Assembly: GCA_046498385.1 (NCBI GenBank)
Contig: JAWOAU010000074.1
Coordinates: 1 to 64,000, forward strand
Direction: 5' to 3'
From: Halarchaeoplasma sp046498385
GTDB lineage: Archaea; Thermoplasmatota; Thermoplasmata; Halarchaeoplasmatales; Halarchaeoplasmataceae
Length of the DNA: 64,000 nucleotides
Below the pieces are notes generated by a model. That model was not told where the DNA came from and did not search any database. It was given only the letters and a program-made list of their open reading frames with translations. Shown one piece after another: positions 1 to 8,494 of the stretch. Position 1 is the first letter of the stretch, and each line of letters opens with the position of its first letter. Both the position numbers and the translations under genes were made by a program.

Positions 1-248
1 AGCAGGTTGGAACTGAGGCTAGTCCGAGCGAGCGCCAAGGCGGCGAGCGCCAGTACAAGGCAGCGTAACAACAGCAGGAGCCAATGGCGCAAACGCAACC
101 GGCGCTGATTCGATTCCCGACGCTGCCGAAGGAAACGGATGGCCGGAAATTCCAACGGCGTCGGCTTCTGGCGCATCACCAGATGCAGCACGATCGGGAC
201 CCCGACCAGCAGCGTACCTAGCAATAGTGATAGGTTAACAAATGCCAT
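1..248 (-). CDS. BatA-like membrane protein N-terminus, foreign DNA (partial)
   Basis: The frame begins at an ATG at 248 on the minus strand and runs off the window edge after 82 codons. It encodes MAFVNLSLLLG, a first membrane segment, the motif VPIVLHLVMRQKP, a basic stretch rich in Arg (FLRQRRESNQRRLRLRHW) and a second Leu/Ala-rich membrane segment. This is the pattern of the N-terminal double-membrane domain of BatA/aerotolerance-type proteins, abundant in planctomycetes and not expected in archaea. Hand-counted G+C is 144/240 for positions 1-240, against 112/240 for 241-480. The piece starts next to an EcoRI site at 256-261. I read it as bacterial DNA joined artificially to the archaeal insert, not as part of the neighbouring gene. 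Confidence 0.7.
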   Translation of the reverse strand, partial: MAFVNLSLLLGTLLVGVPIVLHLVMRQKPTPLEFPAIRFLRQRRESNQRRLRLRHWLLLLLRCLVLALAALALARTSLSSNL

Positions 249-764
249 GATATTAGAATTCGTTAAAAGGTCCGTTAAAGAATCTATGATGACCACGTTA
301 TCCCTTGCGTTGGTATCCAGAAAATCTACGAGCTCAGTCAGCAGGTCGGCACCTCCGTTGTTGGAAAATATGCTTGGCCCGGAACTGCCGGTCCAGCTGC
401 TGGGAACCATTGTCCGCTTGAAATATGCTTCAGACAGGTCCTTGAAATTGAGTCCTGTCTCGATAACGTCGTAGTAATCCTGGTTGAATGACATTTTAAC
501 CTCTTCGAGTATGTCTTCTTTAGACCTGGAAAATGATATATAGAAAATTTTTTCAGGCAGTATCGCCTCTTTGCAATTATCCCCAAGGATGATACGAAGG
601 TCTTCCGGTGTCTCCTTAACCTTGAGTAATTTTGCGGAAGCGGTGTAAGTATACTCGATACCTCCGGCACCTATTTCAGTAAAAAGTAATACAATCGAAC
701 CAGCTGGTAATCCACCGTGCAAGATGGAGTCCAAGTCGCTGATTCCGCTGGGTATTTTCTTCAT
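249..764 (-). CDS. HTR-like RecA-superfamily ATPase, 3' truncated at chimeric junction
   Basis: Starts at ATG 764 with an AGGTG ribosome site at 772-776. About 170 archaeal residues are present. The start, KIPSGISDLDSILHGGLPAG, is typical of KaiC/RadA-like ATPases; the P-loop is degenerate (TEIGAGGIEYTYT, no GKT), as in HTR-like proteins of euryarchaea, so nucleotide hydrolysis is doubtful. A Walker B-like strand, NVVIIDSLTDLL, lies at about residues 156-167, directly before the junction. The remaining C-terminal part is missing: the frame passes through the EcoRI site at 256-261 and by chance stays open into the BatA-like sequence. The role of HTR-like proteins is poorly known. The 254-codon open frame should not be read as a natural fusion. 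Confidence 0.65.
256..261. other. EcoRI site at presumed chimeric junction
   Basis: GAATTC sits between the archaeal ATPase sequence and the BatA-like ATG at 248. Base composition and gene content change within about 15 bases of it, as expected if two EcoRI fragments were ligated together, although assembly or amplification chimerism is also possible. Confidence 0.55.
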
Positions 765-887
765 TTAGAACACCTATCTGAACAACACTATGGATATACC
801 AATAGATTAGGTTAAACAAATACTTTACCGATGGTATTGAAATTGTGCATAATTCTTTAGGCCCCGGTGATTGATGTTTACAGGTCG

Positions 888-3800
888 TCACCTTAGTCCT
901 AATTCGGCATCAAGATCATCTTCGTCCATACCTTCCGGATCAAAGATATCATCTTCTTTATCGGTTTCTTTGACATCCACTTCGTCTTCTTCGAATATTG
1001 CATTACATCTCGGACAGTGTGTATCCTCTTCTCCCACGCCGGCGCCACAGACAGGGCATTCAAAGATGATGGTCGGTCCACCTCCTTCGGTCTTTTCTTT
1101 CTCCGTCTTCTCGAACGCCTCTTCTATAATATCGGAGCCACTTTCCTTGACTTCTTCTGTCGGCTCTATTTGCGGTTCATCGATCGGGGTGATTTCCGTT
1201 TCCTCTTCTTTGCCGCGCTTTGCAAAGAATAAAAAGATTATTGTGATTATTACGATCAAAGCTATGAAAAATCCTAGTATCGTTCCGAGATTACGGCCGT
1301 CTTCGGATCTTTCAATCACCTCTACTGGTAGAACCATTTTGCCCATGGTGATGTTGTATTTTCCGATGGAATCTTCGTAATGTGTGAGAGTTACGGTTCT
1401 TGTTTCACCCGCCTCTATGTATTCAGATGCGGAGCCGATGAGCATCGACCTTCCGTCCGGCATCTCGACGTAGAAATCAAGATTGCACTCTCCAGACTCT
1501 TCGCCGACGTTCTCCACGTCCACCGATAATTTGAATTCCTGCATCCTCCCGAATTGTATCTCACGGGGACTTGCTCTCAGGTTGAAGAATTCAAAGCGTG
1601 CCGCACCGGTTATCTCGACCGTTACCGTGGTGACATGGGAAGTAATGCCTTGATAGCTGGCGGTGACTTCATAATCTCCCTCTGTCTCCTGGTTGAAAAC
1701 TCCGTCCTCAGCGTTCTGCCATTCAAAGGCAGCCACACCGTCGGTTATCAGATTATCGTGATCGTCATATGCCGCTGCTGTGAACACCACTTCCTCACCT
1801 GGTGAAACGTTTATAGTGCCCGATGGTGAGATGGTCACTACCGCCGTTTCTCCAGGCTCTACCGTTAATGTAGCCTCGGCCGTAAGTTCCTCTTCGCCGT
1901 GTTGATACGTTCCGGTCACAGTCCACGTGCCGGTTAACTCTGCGGTATATACATTGCCGTCCCAGTCGCCTCCGGCACCAGGATTGATTGTCCAATCCGT
2001 ATGCTGGGTAACATCGTCTATTTCATTATCGGAATCATCGTATGCCGCAGCTGTGTAGGCCTGCTCCGCACCGGCAGTGATCGTAGTTTCATCCGGTGAA
2101 ATAACGATATACTCGATGGGTTCGGCGTCAACTACTGTTAGGGCAGCGTTGTCGGAATGCCCTTCATAGGTACCGGTCACGATCCATTCACCGGCATTCT
2201 CTGCGGTATACACGTTATCAGACCAGCTGCCTCCGGCCCCGGTTTCGATGGACCAAACGGTATCACCGGTAACATCTTCAACTACATCATGGGACTCATC
2301 GTATGCCGTAGCTGCGTAGGTAACCGTATTTCCGGCATATATGGTCTCATCTTCGGGTGAGATAACGATATATTCGATAGGTTCGGGATCGGTTACTGTG
2401 AGAGTGGCAGTATCGGAATGCCCTTCATAGGTACCGGTTACGACCCATTCGCCGGTATTCTCTGCGGTATACACGTTATCGGACCAGCTGCCTCCGGCCC
2501 CGGTTTCAATGGACCATGTTGTTTCATGTGTAACATCACCTATTTCGTCGTCAAACTCATCGTATGCCGTAGCTGTGTAGGTAACCGTATTTCCGGCATA
2601 TATGCTTTCATCTTCAGGAGAGATAACGATGTAGTCCACTACTGTACCAGGATCCTCGGTAACCGTGACGCTCACAGAATCGCTGGAGTCCTCGCTGCTC
2701 ACCTCAAGTGTGTAAGTACCTTCTACTCCAGCGGTCCACGTGAATGTACCAGTATATTCCTCATCCACATTCAGGGTCAAGTCTGCATAAACCTCCTCTT
2801 CTACACCTTCAACGCTGAACACTATGTCTTGAGTACCAGTTTCCTCTCCCTCGTTTTCAACAGTATATTCCACCGTAACTACCCCTCCTTCTATCACCTC
2901 TTGGCTGTAATCAATGATGTTGACTCTAAAGAAAGGCGTGTCCGTGGGTTTTTCCTCTACAGTTACGGTCGTAGGTTCGGAGGTGACCCCTTGGTAAGTG
3001 GCCGTGACCTCGTATTCTCCCGGCACGTCTTCGTTAAACACTCCGTTGGCATCGGCCCCGCTCCATGTGAAATCAGTTGGATCGTCTGTTATCAAGTTAA
3101 AGTATTGGTCCCAAGCTTCCCCGGTAAATTCCAAATCCTCGCCTTCAAAGACGGTCGCCGTTCCTGCCGGATAAATATTTACCGCATCCACACTTGTGGG
3201 TAAAACGGTAACGGTCGTAGGTTCGGAGGTGACCCCTTGGTAAGCGGCGGTGACTTGATAATCTCCTATACCTATCCGGTTGAAGACACCGTTGGAATCA
3301 GCTCCGTCCCAGTTAAAATCCGATGCGGTATCGGTGATCAAATTACCGTCACCGTCATATGCGGCAGCGGTAAACTGGAGGTCAACTCCGGCCTCTACCT
3401 CTGCGGTTGGAGAGGGTTCTATGCTCACATTCTCCACCTCTCCCGGGTCTGTTGTGAATGTTAGTGTGTCGCCTATGTTTTCTTCCCCGTTCCATTGTAC
3501 GACGGCTTTGAATTCGTAAGTGGTGATCGAAACTAGGCTGGAGATATATTGTTCAAAGTTTCCTAAAGCACCCATATTTTGCGCTGTGGTTTCGGTCCAA
3601 GTTGCGGCTCCGTCTTCTCTATATCTGAAAAATACATCAACTGCTTCTTCTTGCCCTATGGATATCAGCTCACCGTGTAATGTAGCCTCCGCATTGGTTA
3701 CGTCCGTAGCTTCACGGGTTTCCGCCGTTGGTATCATGTCAGGCTCGCCTAACCTTGGATAATCGTTACCATCATCGATGTACCAGATCTCGCCAGTCCA

Positions 3801-4871
3801 TTCCGCAACTACGGCTATATCCCATCCGGCACCGTTGAAGTTGTCGTAGTTCATCATCTCCGCAGTGGATAACCCCGTACCACCTGCACTGTCTGTGGTA
3901 CCCGATACATCTATGTCCCAAAAGCAGTCATAGTCATTCCCGTTATTTCCTACGAGTCCGCCTACGCTACTACTCCCACTCACAGGTGCAGCGGCGTATG
4001 AATTATACACCTCTCCTCTCCAACCACCGAGGGGACCTTGGTTATTTTCTCCGATGAGCCCGCCTACGTATGTATTCCCATCTACAGTACCGGTAGCGTA
4101 ACAGTTTTCTATGGTGCCGGGATTGGATGCATCTCCCTCATTACTCCCTACTAAACCTCCCACGTAGTTTTCTCCGCCAACTACCGCTTCCGAGTATGAT
4201 TCATGTATATAACCGGGAGACTCTCCGGCGAATCCACAACGCCCGACAAGTCCTCCTACATAGTTATTCCCATTGACCTCTCCGGTTGTATGTGAATTTG
4301 TTACCACTGTAGATTCCTGAATTTGCCCCACTAGTCCGCCAACGCGGTTCGCACCGGTAATACTTCCGTTCACGGAAGAATTTCGAATCGTTGATGGTGC
4401 ATTGCCTGACCAACCAACCAGTCCTCCGGTAAAATCCTGATCGCTGGTTATATCTACATCTTCCAATATCATATTTTCCAGGGTTGAGCCGCTGATAGCT
4501 CCAAATAAGCCGGTGTCTTGACCAGATCGATCGATATACAGGCTCCTGATAATAAATCCCTGTCCATTAAAATTGCCTGTGAATTCGCTATTGAAAGAAC
4601 CTATAGGCTGCCAACCTACACCACCGTTTGCTCCAGGACCAGCAACATCGTCGTAGCCTAGGGTATCCTGGTCTAGATCGTTCATCAACTCGTAGTTAGC
4701 ACTCATATCGTTGCGGATATCGTCTAGACCGTACCAATCCGTTATCTGTGTCTGTAGGATATCTTCATCAGGGGTCTCTGTCGATAACGTAACACCTACT
4801 GAAAAAAGTGAAATCAACAGCAGTAATACTAAAGTCCCAGCGTATATCCGGGTTCTATTCATATCTTTCAT
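888..4871 (-). CDS. Large surface protein: GLUG and Ig-like repeats, membrane anchor, cytoplasmic zinc ribbon
   Basis: The 1327-residue product starts at ATG 4871 behind a GGAG site. Residues 1-31 are a signal peptide. Residues about 110-345 carry repeated GGLVG units (GLUG motif), common in bacterial and archaeal adhesins. An FN3-like segment (about 380-470), Ig-like units, a CARDB-type domain (about 650-740), three 87-residue tandem repeats (about 745-1005) and further Ig/CARDB-like domains follow. One membrane helix lies near 1190-1215. The tail is acidic and holds a zinc ribbon (CPVCGAG, then CPRCN) near 1268-1290, on the predicted cytoplasmic side. Probable role is adhesion or cell-surface structure; ligand unknown. 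The cytoplasmic zinc ribbon is unusual for an adhesin and recurs in other membrane proteins of this window. Confidence 0.85.
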   Translation of the reverse strand: MKDMNRTRIYAGTLVLLLLISLFSVGVTLSTETPDEDILQTQITDWYGLDDIRNDMSANYELMNDLDQDTLGYDDVAGPGANGGVGWQPIGSFNSEFTGNFNGQGFIIRSLYIDRSGQDTGLFGAISGSTLENMILEDVDITSDQDFTGGLVGWSGNAPSTIRNSSVNGSITGANRVGGLVGQIQESTVVTNSHTTGEVNGNNYVGGLVGRCGFAGESPGYIHESYSEAVVGGENYVGGLVGSNEGDASNPGTIENCYATGTVDGNTYVGGLIGENNQGPLGGWRGEVYNSYAAAPVSGSSSVGGLVGNNGNDYDCFWDIDVSGTTDSAGGTGLSTAEMMNYDNFNGAGWDIAVVAEWTGEIWYIDDGNDYPRLGEPDMIPTAETREATDVTNAEATLHGELISIGQEEAVDVFFRYREDGAATWTETTAQNMGALGNFEQYISSLVSITTYEFKAVVQWNGEENIGDTLTFTTDPGEVENVSIEPSPTAEVEAGVDLQFTAAAYDGDGNLITDTASDFNWDGADSNGVFNRIGIGDYQVTAAYQGVTSEPTTVTVLPTSVDAVNIYPAGTATVFEGEDLEFTGEAWDQYFNLITDDPTDFTWSGADANGVFNEDVPGEYEVTATYQGVTSEPTTVTVEEKPTDTPFFRVNIIDYSQEVIEGGVVTVEYTVENEGEETGTQDIVFSVEGVEEEVYADLTLNVDEEYTGTFTWTAGVEGTYTLEVSSEDSSDSVSVTVTEDPGTVVDYIVISPEDESIYAGNTVTYTATAYDEFDDEIGDVTHETTWSIETGAGGSWSDNVYTAENTGEWVVTGTYEGHSDTATLTVTDPEPIEYIVISPEDETIYAGNTVTYAATAYDESHDVVEDVTGDTVWSIETGAGGSWSDNVYTAENAGEWIVTGTYEGHSDNAALTVVDAEPIEYIVISPDETTITAGAEQAYTAAAYDDSDNEIDDVTQHTDWTINPGAGGDWDGNVYTAELTGTWTVTGTYQHGEEELTAEATLTVEPGETAVVTISPSGTINVSPGEEVVFTAAAYDDHDNLITDGVAAFEWQNAEDGVFNQETEGDYEVTASYQGITSHVTTVTVEITGAARFEFFNLRASPREIQFGRMQEFKLSVDVENVGEESGECNLDFYVEMPDGRSMLIGSASEYIEAGETRTVTLTHYEDSIGKYNITMGKMVLPVEVIERSEDGRNLGTILGFFIALIVIITIIFLFFAKRGKEEETEITPIDEPQIEPTEEVKESGSDIIEEAFEKTEKEKTEGGGPTIIFECPVCGAGVGEEDTHCPRCNAIFEEDEVDVKETDKEDDIFDPEGMDEDDLDAELGLR
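1857..2640 (-). repeat. Three tandem 261-bp units in the surface-protein gene
   Basis: The stretch coding for YIVISP recurs with its complement at 2101, 2362 and 2623, spaced exactly 261 bases (87 codons). Each unit encodes an Ig-like domain. The two upstream units are nearly identical over long runs, for example about 2200-2247 and 2461-2508, which suggests recent duplication or gene conversion. Confidence 0.85.
2965..3244 (-). repeat. 34-bp exact direct repeat, 246 bp apart
   Basis: Positions 2965-2998 and 3211-3244 are identical (beginning acggtcgtaggttcgg). They encode the end of two neighbouring Ig-like domains (TYQGVTSEPTTVTV). The spacing is 82 codons, different from the 87-codon repeats downstream. 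Confidence 0.85.
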
Positions 4872-5121
4872 CTTTAATCTCCTCTATAGGAATACACCAA
4901 AGCGACTACCTGTATATTTAATTTTCATTCGAAAAGTTGCTTTGGCTCTCGTATAAAGCGCTATAACCAAGGGCCTTTATAAATATTTTTGAAGTCGGCG
5001 GTCTATCTAGTCCTTGGTTTTATTTTGTTTTTCAAGCATCGTTCCTACGGATGCCGCTAAATTTTCGTCAAAAGTTATATACTACCGATTCTCTACATCA
5101 CATATTATCGGTGGTTAAATC
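4872..5121. promoter_or_regulatory. Divergent promoter region of the two surface proteins
   Basis: For the minus-strand gene, a TATA-like stretch lies near 4913-4922 and a GAGGAG site just before 4871. For the plus-strand gene, a TATA box (gttatatac) lies at about 5074-5082, with GGTGG at 5112-5116 before ATG 5122. A second strong TATA box (ctttataaata) at about 4973-4983 has no gene directly behind it. Confidence 0.5.
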
Positions 5122-6444
5122 ATGGATGTATCTCCTGCTAGATACCGTAATTTATCAATGATATTCGTTCTATGTGTCTTGTTTATCTCAATGGTAACTT
5201 TAAATATCCAGGGATCCACCGAGGCTCCTGAATTGCGAGCTACGGTGGAAGAAGAGGGGATTCTCTTGGAATGGATCGCTCCTTTGAAGAGCGGTGTTAC
5301 CGGCTACAATATCTACCGGGGGCATCAGGATGATCTGAGGTATATCTACCGGCATGTGGAGAGCGATGAAAATGATTATAGGGACGAAGATGTGGAGGTC
5401 GGCCGGACTTATAAGTACTGGATAACCGCACTTTATGAAGGGGTCGAATCTCGCTGTTCTAAGACCGCTTCGGTAACCATCCCCGAAAGAACAGTTCCCA
5501 CGGCACCGAGGAACGTAAATATATATCCCGGTGACTCAAAGGTAATTTTAACCTGGGAACGACCATGGGACAACGGGAATAGAACAATAAATAACTATAT
5601 AATATTCAGGTCGCAGGGCGGTGAAGAGTTTGAACGAATACACACCGCAGGAACGGTTTACGAGTATTTGGATACAAACGTTCAGAACGGTATCGCATAT
5701 CGATACAGGGTCAAAGCAAGAAATAAAGAGGGTCTCAGTCAGGGTATAGAACCTGATGAAGTCACACCTTTGTCTGATGTTGATATCCCTGAACCCCCGT
5801 TAAATCTACGGTGTTTTGAGGGTATGGACTCAGTCGAGCTTCTATGGGAGGAACCCAAGGAGGACGGAGGTACGCCGGTTTACCGCTATAATATATACCG
5901 AGACGACTTATACATAGACACGGTGAGAAGCACATATTATCGGGACCTTGATCCAACCTCCGCCAGCTATTCCGTAAGCGCCGTTAATGCCTTGGATGAA
6001 AGCAAACAATCTGTCCCTGTAGAAGGGGGTGTTACAGGGCAGGCATATGACGCCTTAGACATATCCATCGAACATGAAGTCAAAGAAGGTTCAGTACACC
6101 TTAACTGGGATAGCGTTGATCATTCAACGGGGTATTTGGTTTATCGAGGCGAACAACCCGGATCACTTTACCCCTATGGAATAACTGAGGATCAGGAGTT
6201 CATAGATCATGATACAGAAACGGACCGCAGGTATTACTACCGTGTCATGGTCTTAGAAGGACAATCGTTAACTGGGGAATCTGATACTGTTGGGATAACC
6301 AATACGGACATAACCGACGAAGGTGGTTGGTTTGACCTTTCAGGATTATTTGTTATACTTGTAATCTGCTTGTTGATCGGTGCGGCATCGGTGGTTGTAC
6401 TGTTTGTAATCCATAGAGGAAAACCTAAGGGGCCCCTTGAATAA
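5122..6444 (+). CDS. Fibronectin type III-repeat surface protein
   Basis: The 440-residue product has a signal peptide (about residues 11-33), four FN3-type domains (about 35-125, 130-225, 228-315, 320-395) with the usual Tyr/Trp core residues (LEWIAPLKSGVTGYNIYRG, LTWERPWDNG, LLWEEPKEDGG), then one membrane helix (about 408-432) and a short basic tail. It should face outward and be anchored by its C-terminus. It stands divergent to the 1327-residue surface protein, so the two probably belong to one cell-envelope locus. FN3 repeats in archaeal surface proteins serve as spacers or binding modules; nothing here shows enzymatic activity. The start is supported by a GGTGG site and a TATA box at about 5078. 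Confidence 0.8.
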   Translation: MDVSPARYRNLSMIFVLCVLFISMVTLNIQGSTEAPELRATVEEEGILLEWIAPLKSGVTGYNIYRGHQDDLRYIYRHVESDENDYRDEDVEVGRTYKYWITALYEGVESRCSKTASVTIPERTVPTAPRNVNIYPGDSKVILTWERPWDNGNRTINNYIIFRSQGGEEFERIHTAGTVYEYLDTNVQNGIAYRYRVKARNKEGLSQGIEPDEVTPLSDVDIPEPPLNLRCFEGMDSVELLWEEPKEDGGTPVYRYNIYRDDLYIDTVRSTYYRDLDPTSASYSVSAVNALDESKQSVPVEGGVTGQAYDALDISIEHEVKEGSVHLNWDSVDHSTGYLVYRGEQPGSLYPYGITEDQEFIDHDTETDRRYYYRVMVLEGQSLTGESDTVGITNTDITDEGGWFDLSGLFVILVICLLIGAASVVVLFVIHRGKPKGPLE

Positions 6445-6459
6445 TATCCGATGACCATG

Positions 6460-7062
6460 TCATTCAAAAAAGAGTCTTGCCCCCCATACCAGTGAGAGTA
6501 TCATTATCGGTATGCTCCCCATGAACTCAGGGATGGCTAATCCCAAATTATCGTATGGTATGGAGTGCACGAGCCATACCGAAACCAGGCTTAAAATGGT
6601 GATAGAGATAAATAAAACTCCCCAAATCGGTTCGGTCCAATCTATTAGCTGATCCACACCGATCAATGTCACGCCGACGATTGCAAGGATGTAAAATGCA
6701 ATTGCGATATAAAAGTGGAACGAGGTCCCCTCTGGGAATATACCTATCAACAGAAAGAATATCATACTTGCAGTGAACAAAGACACACCAGCCACGCCTA
6801 TTTTGCTCTCTATAAAACGGAATATAGCCATGGCAAATAAGAAACCGATGATCCCCGTCACTACCAAACCCATGTTGAAAACGTTAGCGTAGCTGGCTTC
6901 GGGACCTCCAAGGTCACTGAGGGCGTTCTGGGACCAACTGAACCAGCTTCGGTTTATCAGTATAGCGATACCTATGAATATGTATGCGATGACCGGTGCG
7001 ATCATGCCGCAAATACCGCCGACCTCTTCAGGTACCAAATCTTCTATATCCATTACGTCCAT
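6460..7062 (-). CDS. DUF998 family membrane protein
   Basis: The 200-residue product has about six hydrophobic segments and the DUF998 hallmark WSQNALSDLGG near residues 43-53, followed by NVFNMGLVVTG. The family is widespread in archaea and bacteria, and its function is unknown. An AAGGTGG ribosome site precedes ATG 7062, and a TATA-like ataaaac stretch lies near 7105. It is convergent with the FN3 protein (15-base gap) and divergent from the phosphatase at 7174. It would sit in the cytoplasmic membrane; no catalytic motif is evident. Confidence 0.75.
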   Translation of the reverse strand: MDVMDIEDLVPEEVGGICGMIAPVIAYIFIGIAILINRSWFSWSQNALSDLGGPEASYANVFNMGLVVTGIIGFLFAMAIFRFIESKIGVAGVSLFTASMIFFLLIGIFPEGTSFHFYIAIAFYILAIVGVTLIGVDQLIDWTEPIWGVLFISITILSLVSVWLVHSIPYDNLGLAIPEFMGSIPIMILSLVWGARLFFE

Positions 7063-7173
7063 GTTAAATCCACCTTATACATGCCCCTAATTGAAAGGGA
7101 GAATATAAAACTTTGTTAAAAATTCACGAGAAGCGGTCATCATGTTTTTATATCTATACGCCGCTGTCCGGCC
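7063..7173. promoter_or_regulatory. Divergent promoters for DUF998 and phosphatase genes
   Basis: The plus-strand TATA box (tttttatatctata) at about 7143-7156 ends about 18 bases before ATG 7174, so that message should be leaderless. The minus-strand TATA lies near 7100-7110. Confidence 0.45.
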
Positions 7174-7764
7174 ATGACTCGTTTGTATCTGGTTAGGCAC
7201 GGTGAAACTCAATGGAACGTAGAGGGACGTATGCAGGGATGGAAGGACTCACCCTTGACGGAACAAGGCATCAATCAGGTATTGATTTTGAGAAGAAAAA
7301 TTAGAGACGTCTCCTTTTCAGAGGTATATTCCAGCACATCTAACAGGGCGCTCAAAACTGCTGAGATACTGCTGGATGGCAGAGGAGTGTCCATAACAAA
7401 AGAGAAGGACCTCCGAGAGGTTTATTTGGGTGAGTGGGAGGGGAAAAGATTTGAGGTGCTAGACAGAGAGTCTCCAGAGGACTTTAAAGGTTTCTGGGAG
7501 ATCCCCCAAGGCTGTGTTCCTCGGGGCGGTGAGAGTATGGAAGAGTTGATGGAGAGAGGGACGGGTGTGATTTCAAAGATCATAAAAAAACATCCCGATG
7601 AGAATGTACTCCTGGTATCTCATTATTGTATACTTAAGACCATCATCATTCATCTTCAGGACCGCCTGTTGAAGGATCTGTGGGAGTTGCCGGACCTTGA
7701 ACCAGCGAGTTTGACGGTGTACGATACTAATAAGGGATGTATAATTCAAGATCAAATCCGTTAA
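7174..7764 (+). CDS. Histidine phosphatase family protein
   Basis: The 196-residue product belongs to the phosphoglycerate mutase/histidine phosphatase superfamily. The catalytic RHGE motif is at residues 8-11 (LVRHGETQWN), SNRALKTAEILL carries the second catalytic Arg, and the second His is in VSHYC near residue 147. The length fits cobalamin-type (CobC/alpha-ribazole phosphatase-like) or broad-specificity phosphatases, but the substrate cannot be told from sequence. The next gene, a Nudix hydrolase, starts 31 bases downstream on the same strand, so both may act on phosphorylated metabolites and share a transcript. The message is probably leaderless. Confidence 0.85.
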   Translation: MTRLYLVRHGETQWNVEGRMQGWKDSPLTEQGINQVLILRRKIRDVSFSEVYSSTSNRALKTAEILLDGRGVSITKEKDLREVYLGEWEGKRFEVLDRESPEDFKGFWEIPQGCVPRGGESMEELMERGTGVISKIIKKHPDENVLLVSHYCILKTIIIHLQDRLLKDLWELPDLEPASLTVYDTNKGCIIQDQIR

Positions 7765-7795
7765 CCTAATATGCAGGAGATGAATACCATTATCG

Positions 7796-8494
7796 ATGTA
7801 TTACCTTGATTGTAAATGCCTGCTGAAAAAAGATGGTACATTTTTGATAAGCCAGGGTAGGGCAAAATTACTAAGGTTGATAGATGAGACCGGCTCCATA
7901 AGTGATTCGGCCAGGGAATTGAGCATGTCATACCGGCATGCGTGGGGAACGGTAAAAAAAATAGAGGACGCCGCAGGTTTTCAAGTCATAAAAACTCATA
8001 GAGGCGGTAGTGATAAAGGAGGCTCCGTACTTACTGAAGAAGGGCGTACGCTTTTAGAAATATATGATAAACTAAAAAATGAGCACGTCGGGAAGGTTTA
8101 CAGAAGGCCCGCTCTTACGGTAGACGGCATACTAGTAGAAGAGGATAAGCTCCTGTTGATAGTACGAAAAGCGGACCCTTACAAAGGAAAATACGCCCTG
8201 CCTGGCGGTTTTGTCGAGTATGGTGAAACGGTAGAAAAGGCCGTGGTCCGTGAGATGAAGGAAGAAACTGGTCTGGATTGCAGGGTAAAAGAACTCCTGG
8301 GCGTATATTCTGATCCGGAGAGGGATCCGAGAGGACACACGATATCCACAGTGTTCACACTGAAACGAGTGGGAGGTGAATTAACGGCATCTAGCGACGC
8401 CGAGGATGTAGGATATTTCACCCTAGCCGAATTACCTAAACTAGCATTCGACCATGGTAAGATCGTTCAAGACTATCTTAATTCTTCCTTGTGA
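7796..8494 (+). CDS. ModE-type HTH fused to Nudix hydrolase
   Basis: The 232-residue product has two parts. Residues 1-100 resemble the ModE/LysR-type winged helix (GRAKLLRLIDETGSISDSAR, then SYRHAWGTVKKIE). Residues about 103-232 are a Nudix domain with a full Nudix box (GGFVEYGETVEKAVV followed by REMKEETGL). Nudix enzymes hydrolyse nucleoside diphosphates linked to other groups, such as ADP-ribose or NADH. The arrangement suggests a regulator that senses or destroys a nucleotide ligand, reversed in domain order from bacterial NrtR. The DNA target is unknown. It follows the histidine phosphatase in a likely operon, and its 3' end overlaps the convergent 72-residue gene by 17 bases. Confidence 0.85.
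   Translation: MYYLDCKCLLKKDGTFLISQGRAKLLRLIDETGSISDSARELSMSYRHAWGTVKKIEDAAGFQVIKTHRGGSDKGGSVLTEEGRTLLEIYDKLKNEHVGKVYRRPALTVDGILVEEDKLLLIVRKADPYKGKYALPGGFVEYGETVEKAVVREMKEETGLDCRVKELLGVYSDPERDPRGHTISTVFTLKRVGGELTASSDAEDVGYFTLAELPKLAFDHGKIVQDYLNSSL

Noticed and set aside
139..474. Plus-strand open frame of 111 codons at the left edge
   Set aside because: It is antisense to the BatA-like and ATPase sequences and crosses the chimeric junction; no recognisable protein.
2418..3203. Long plus-strand open frame within the surface-protein gene
   Set aside because: Mirror of the repetitive minus-strand coding sequence; the repeats keep the antisense frame open. No promoter or ribosome site.
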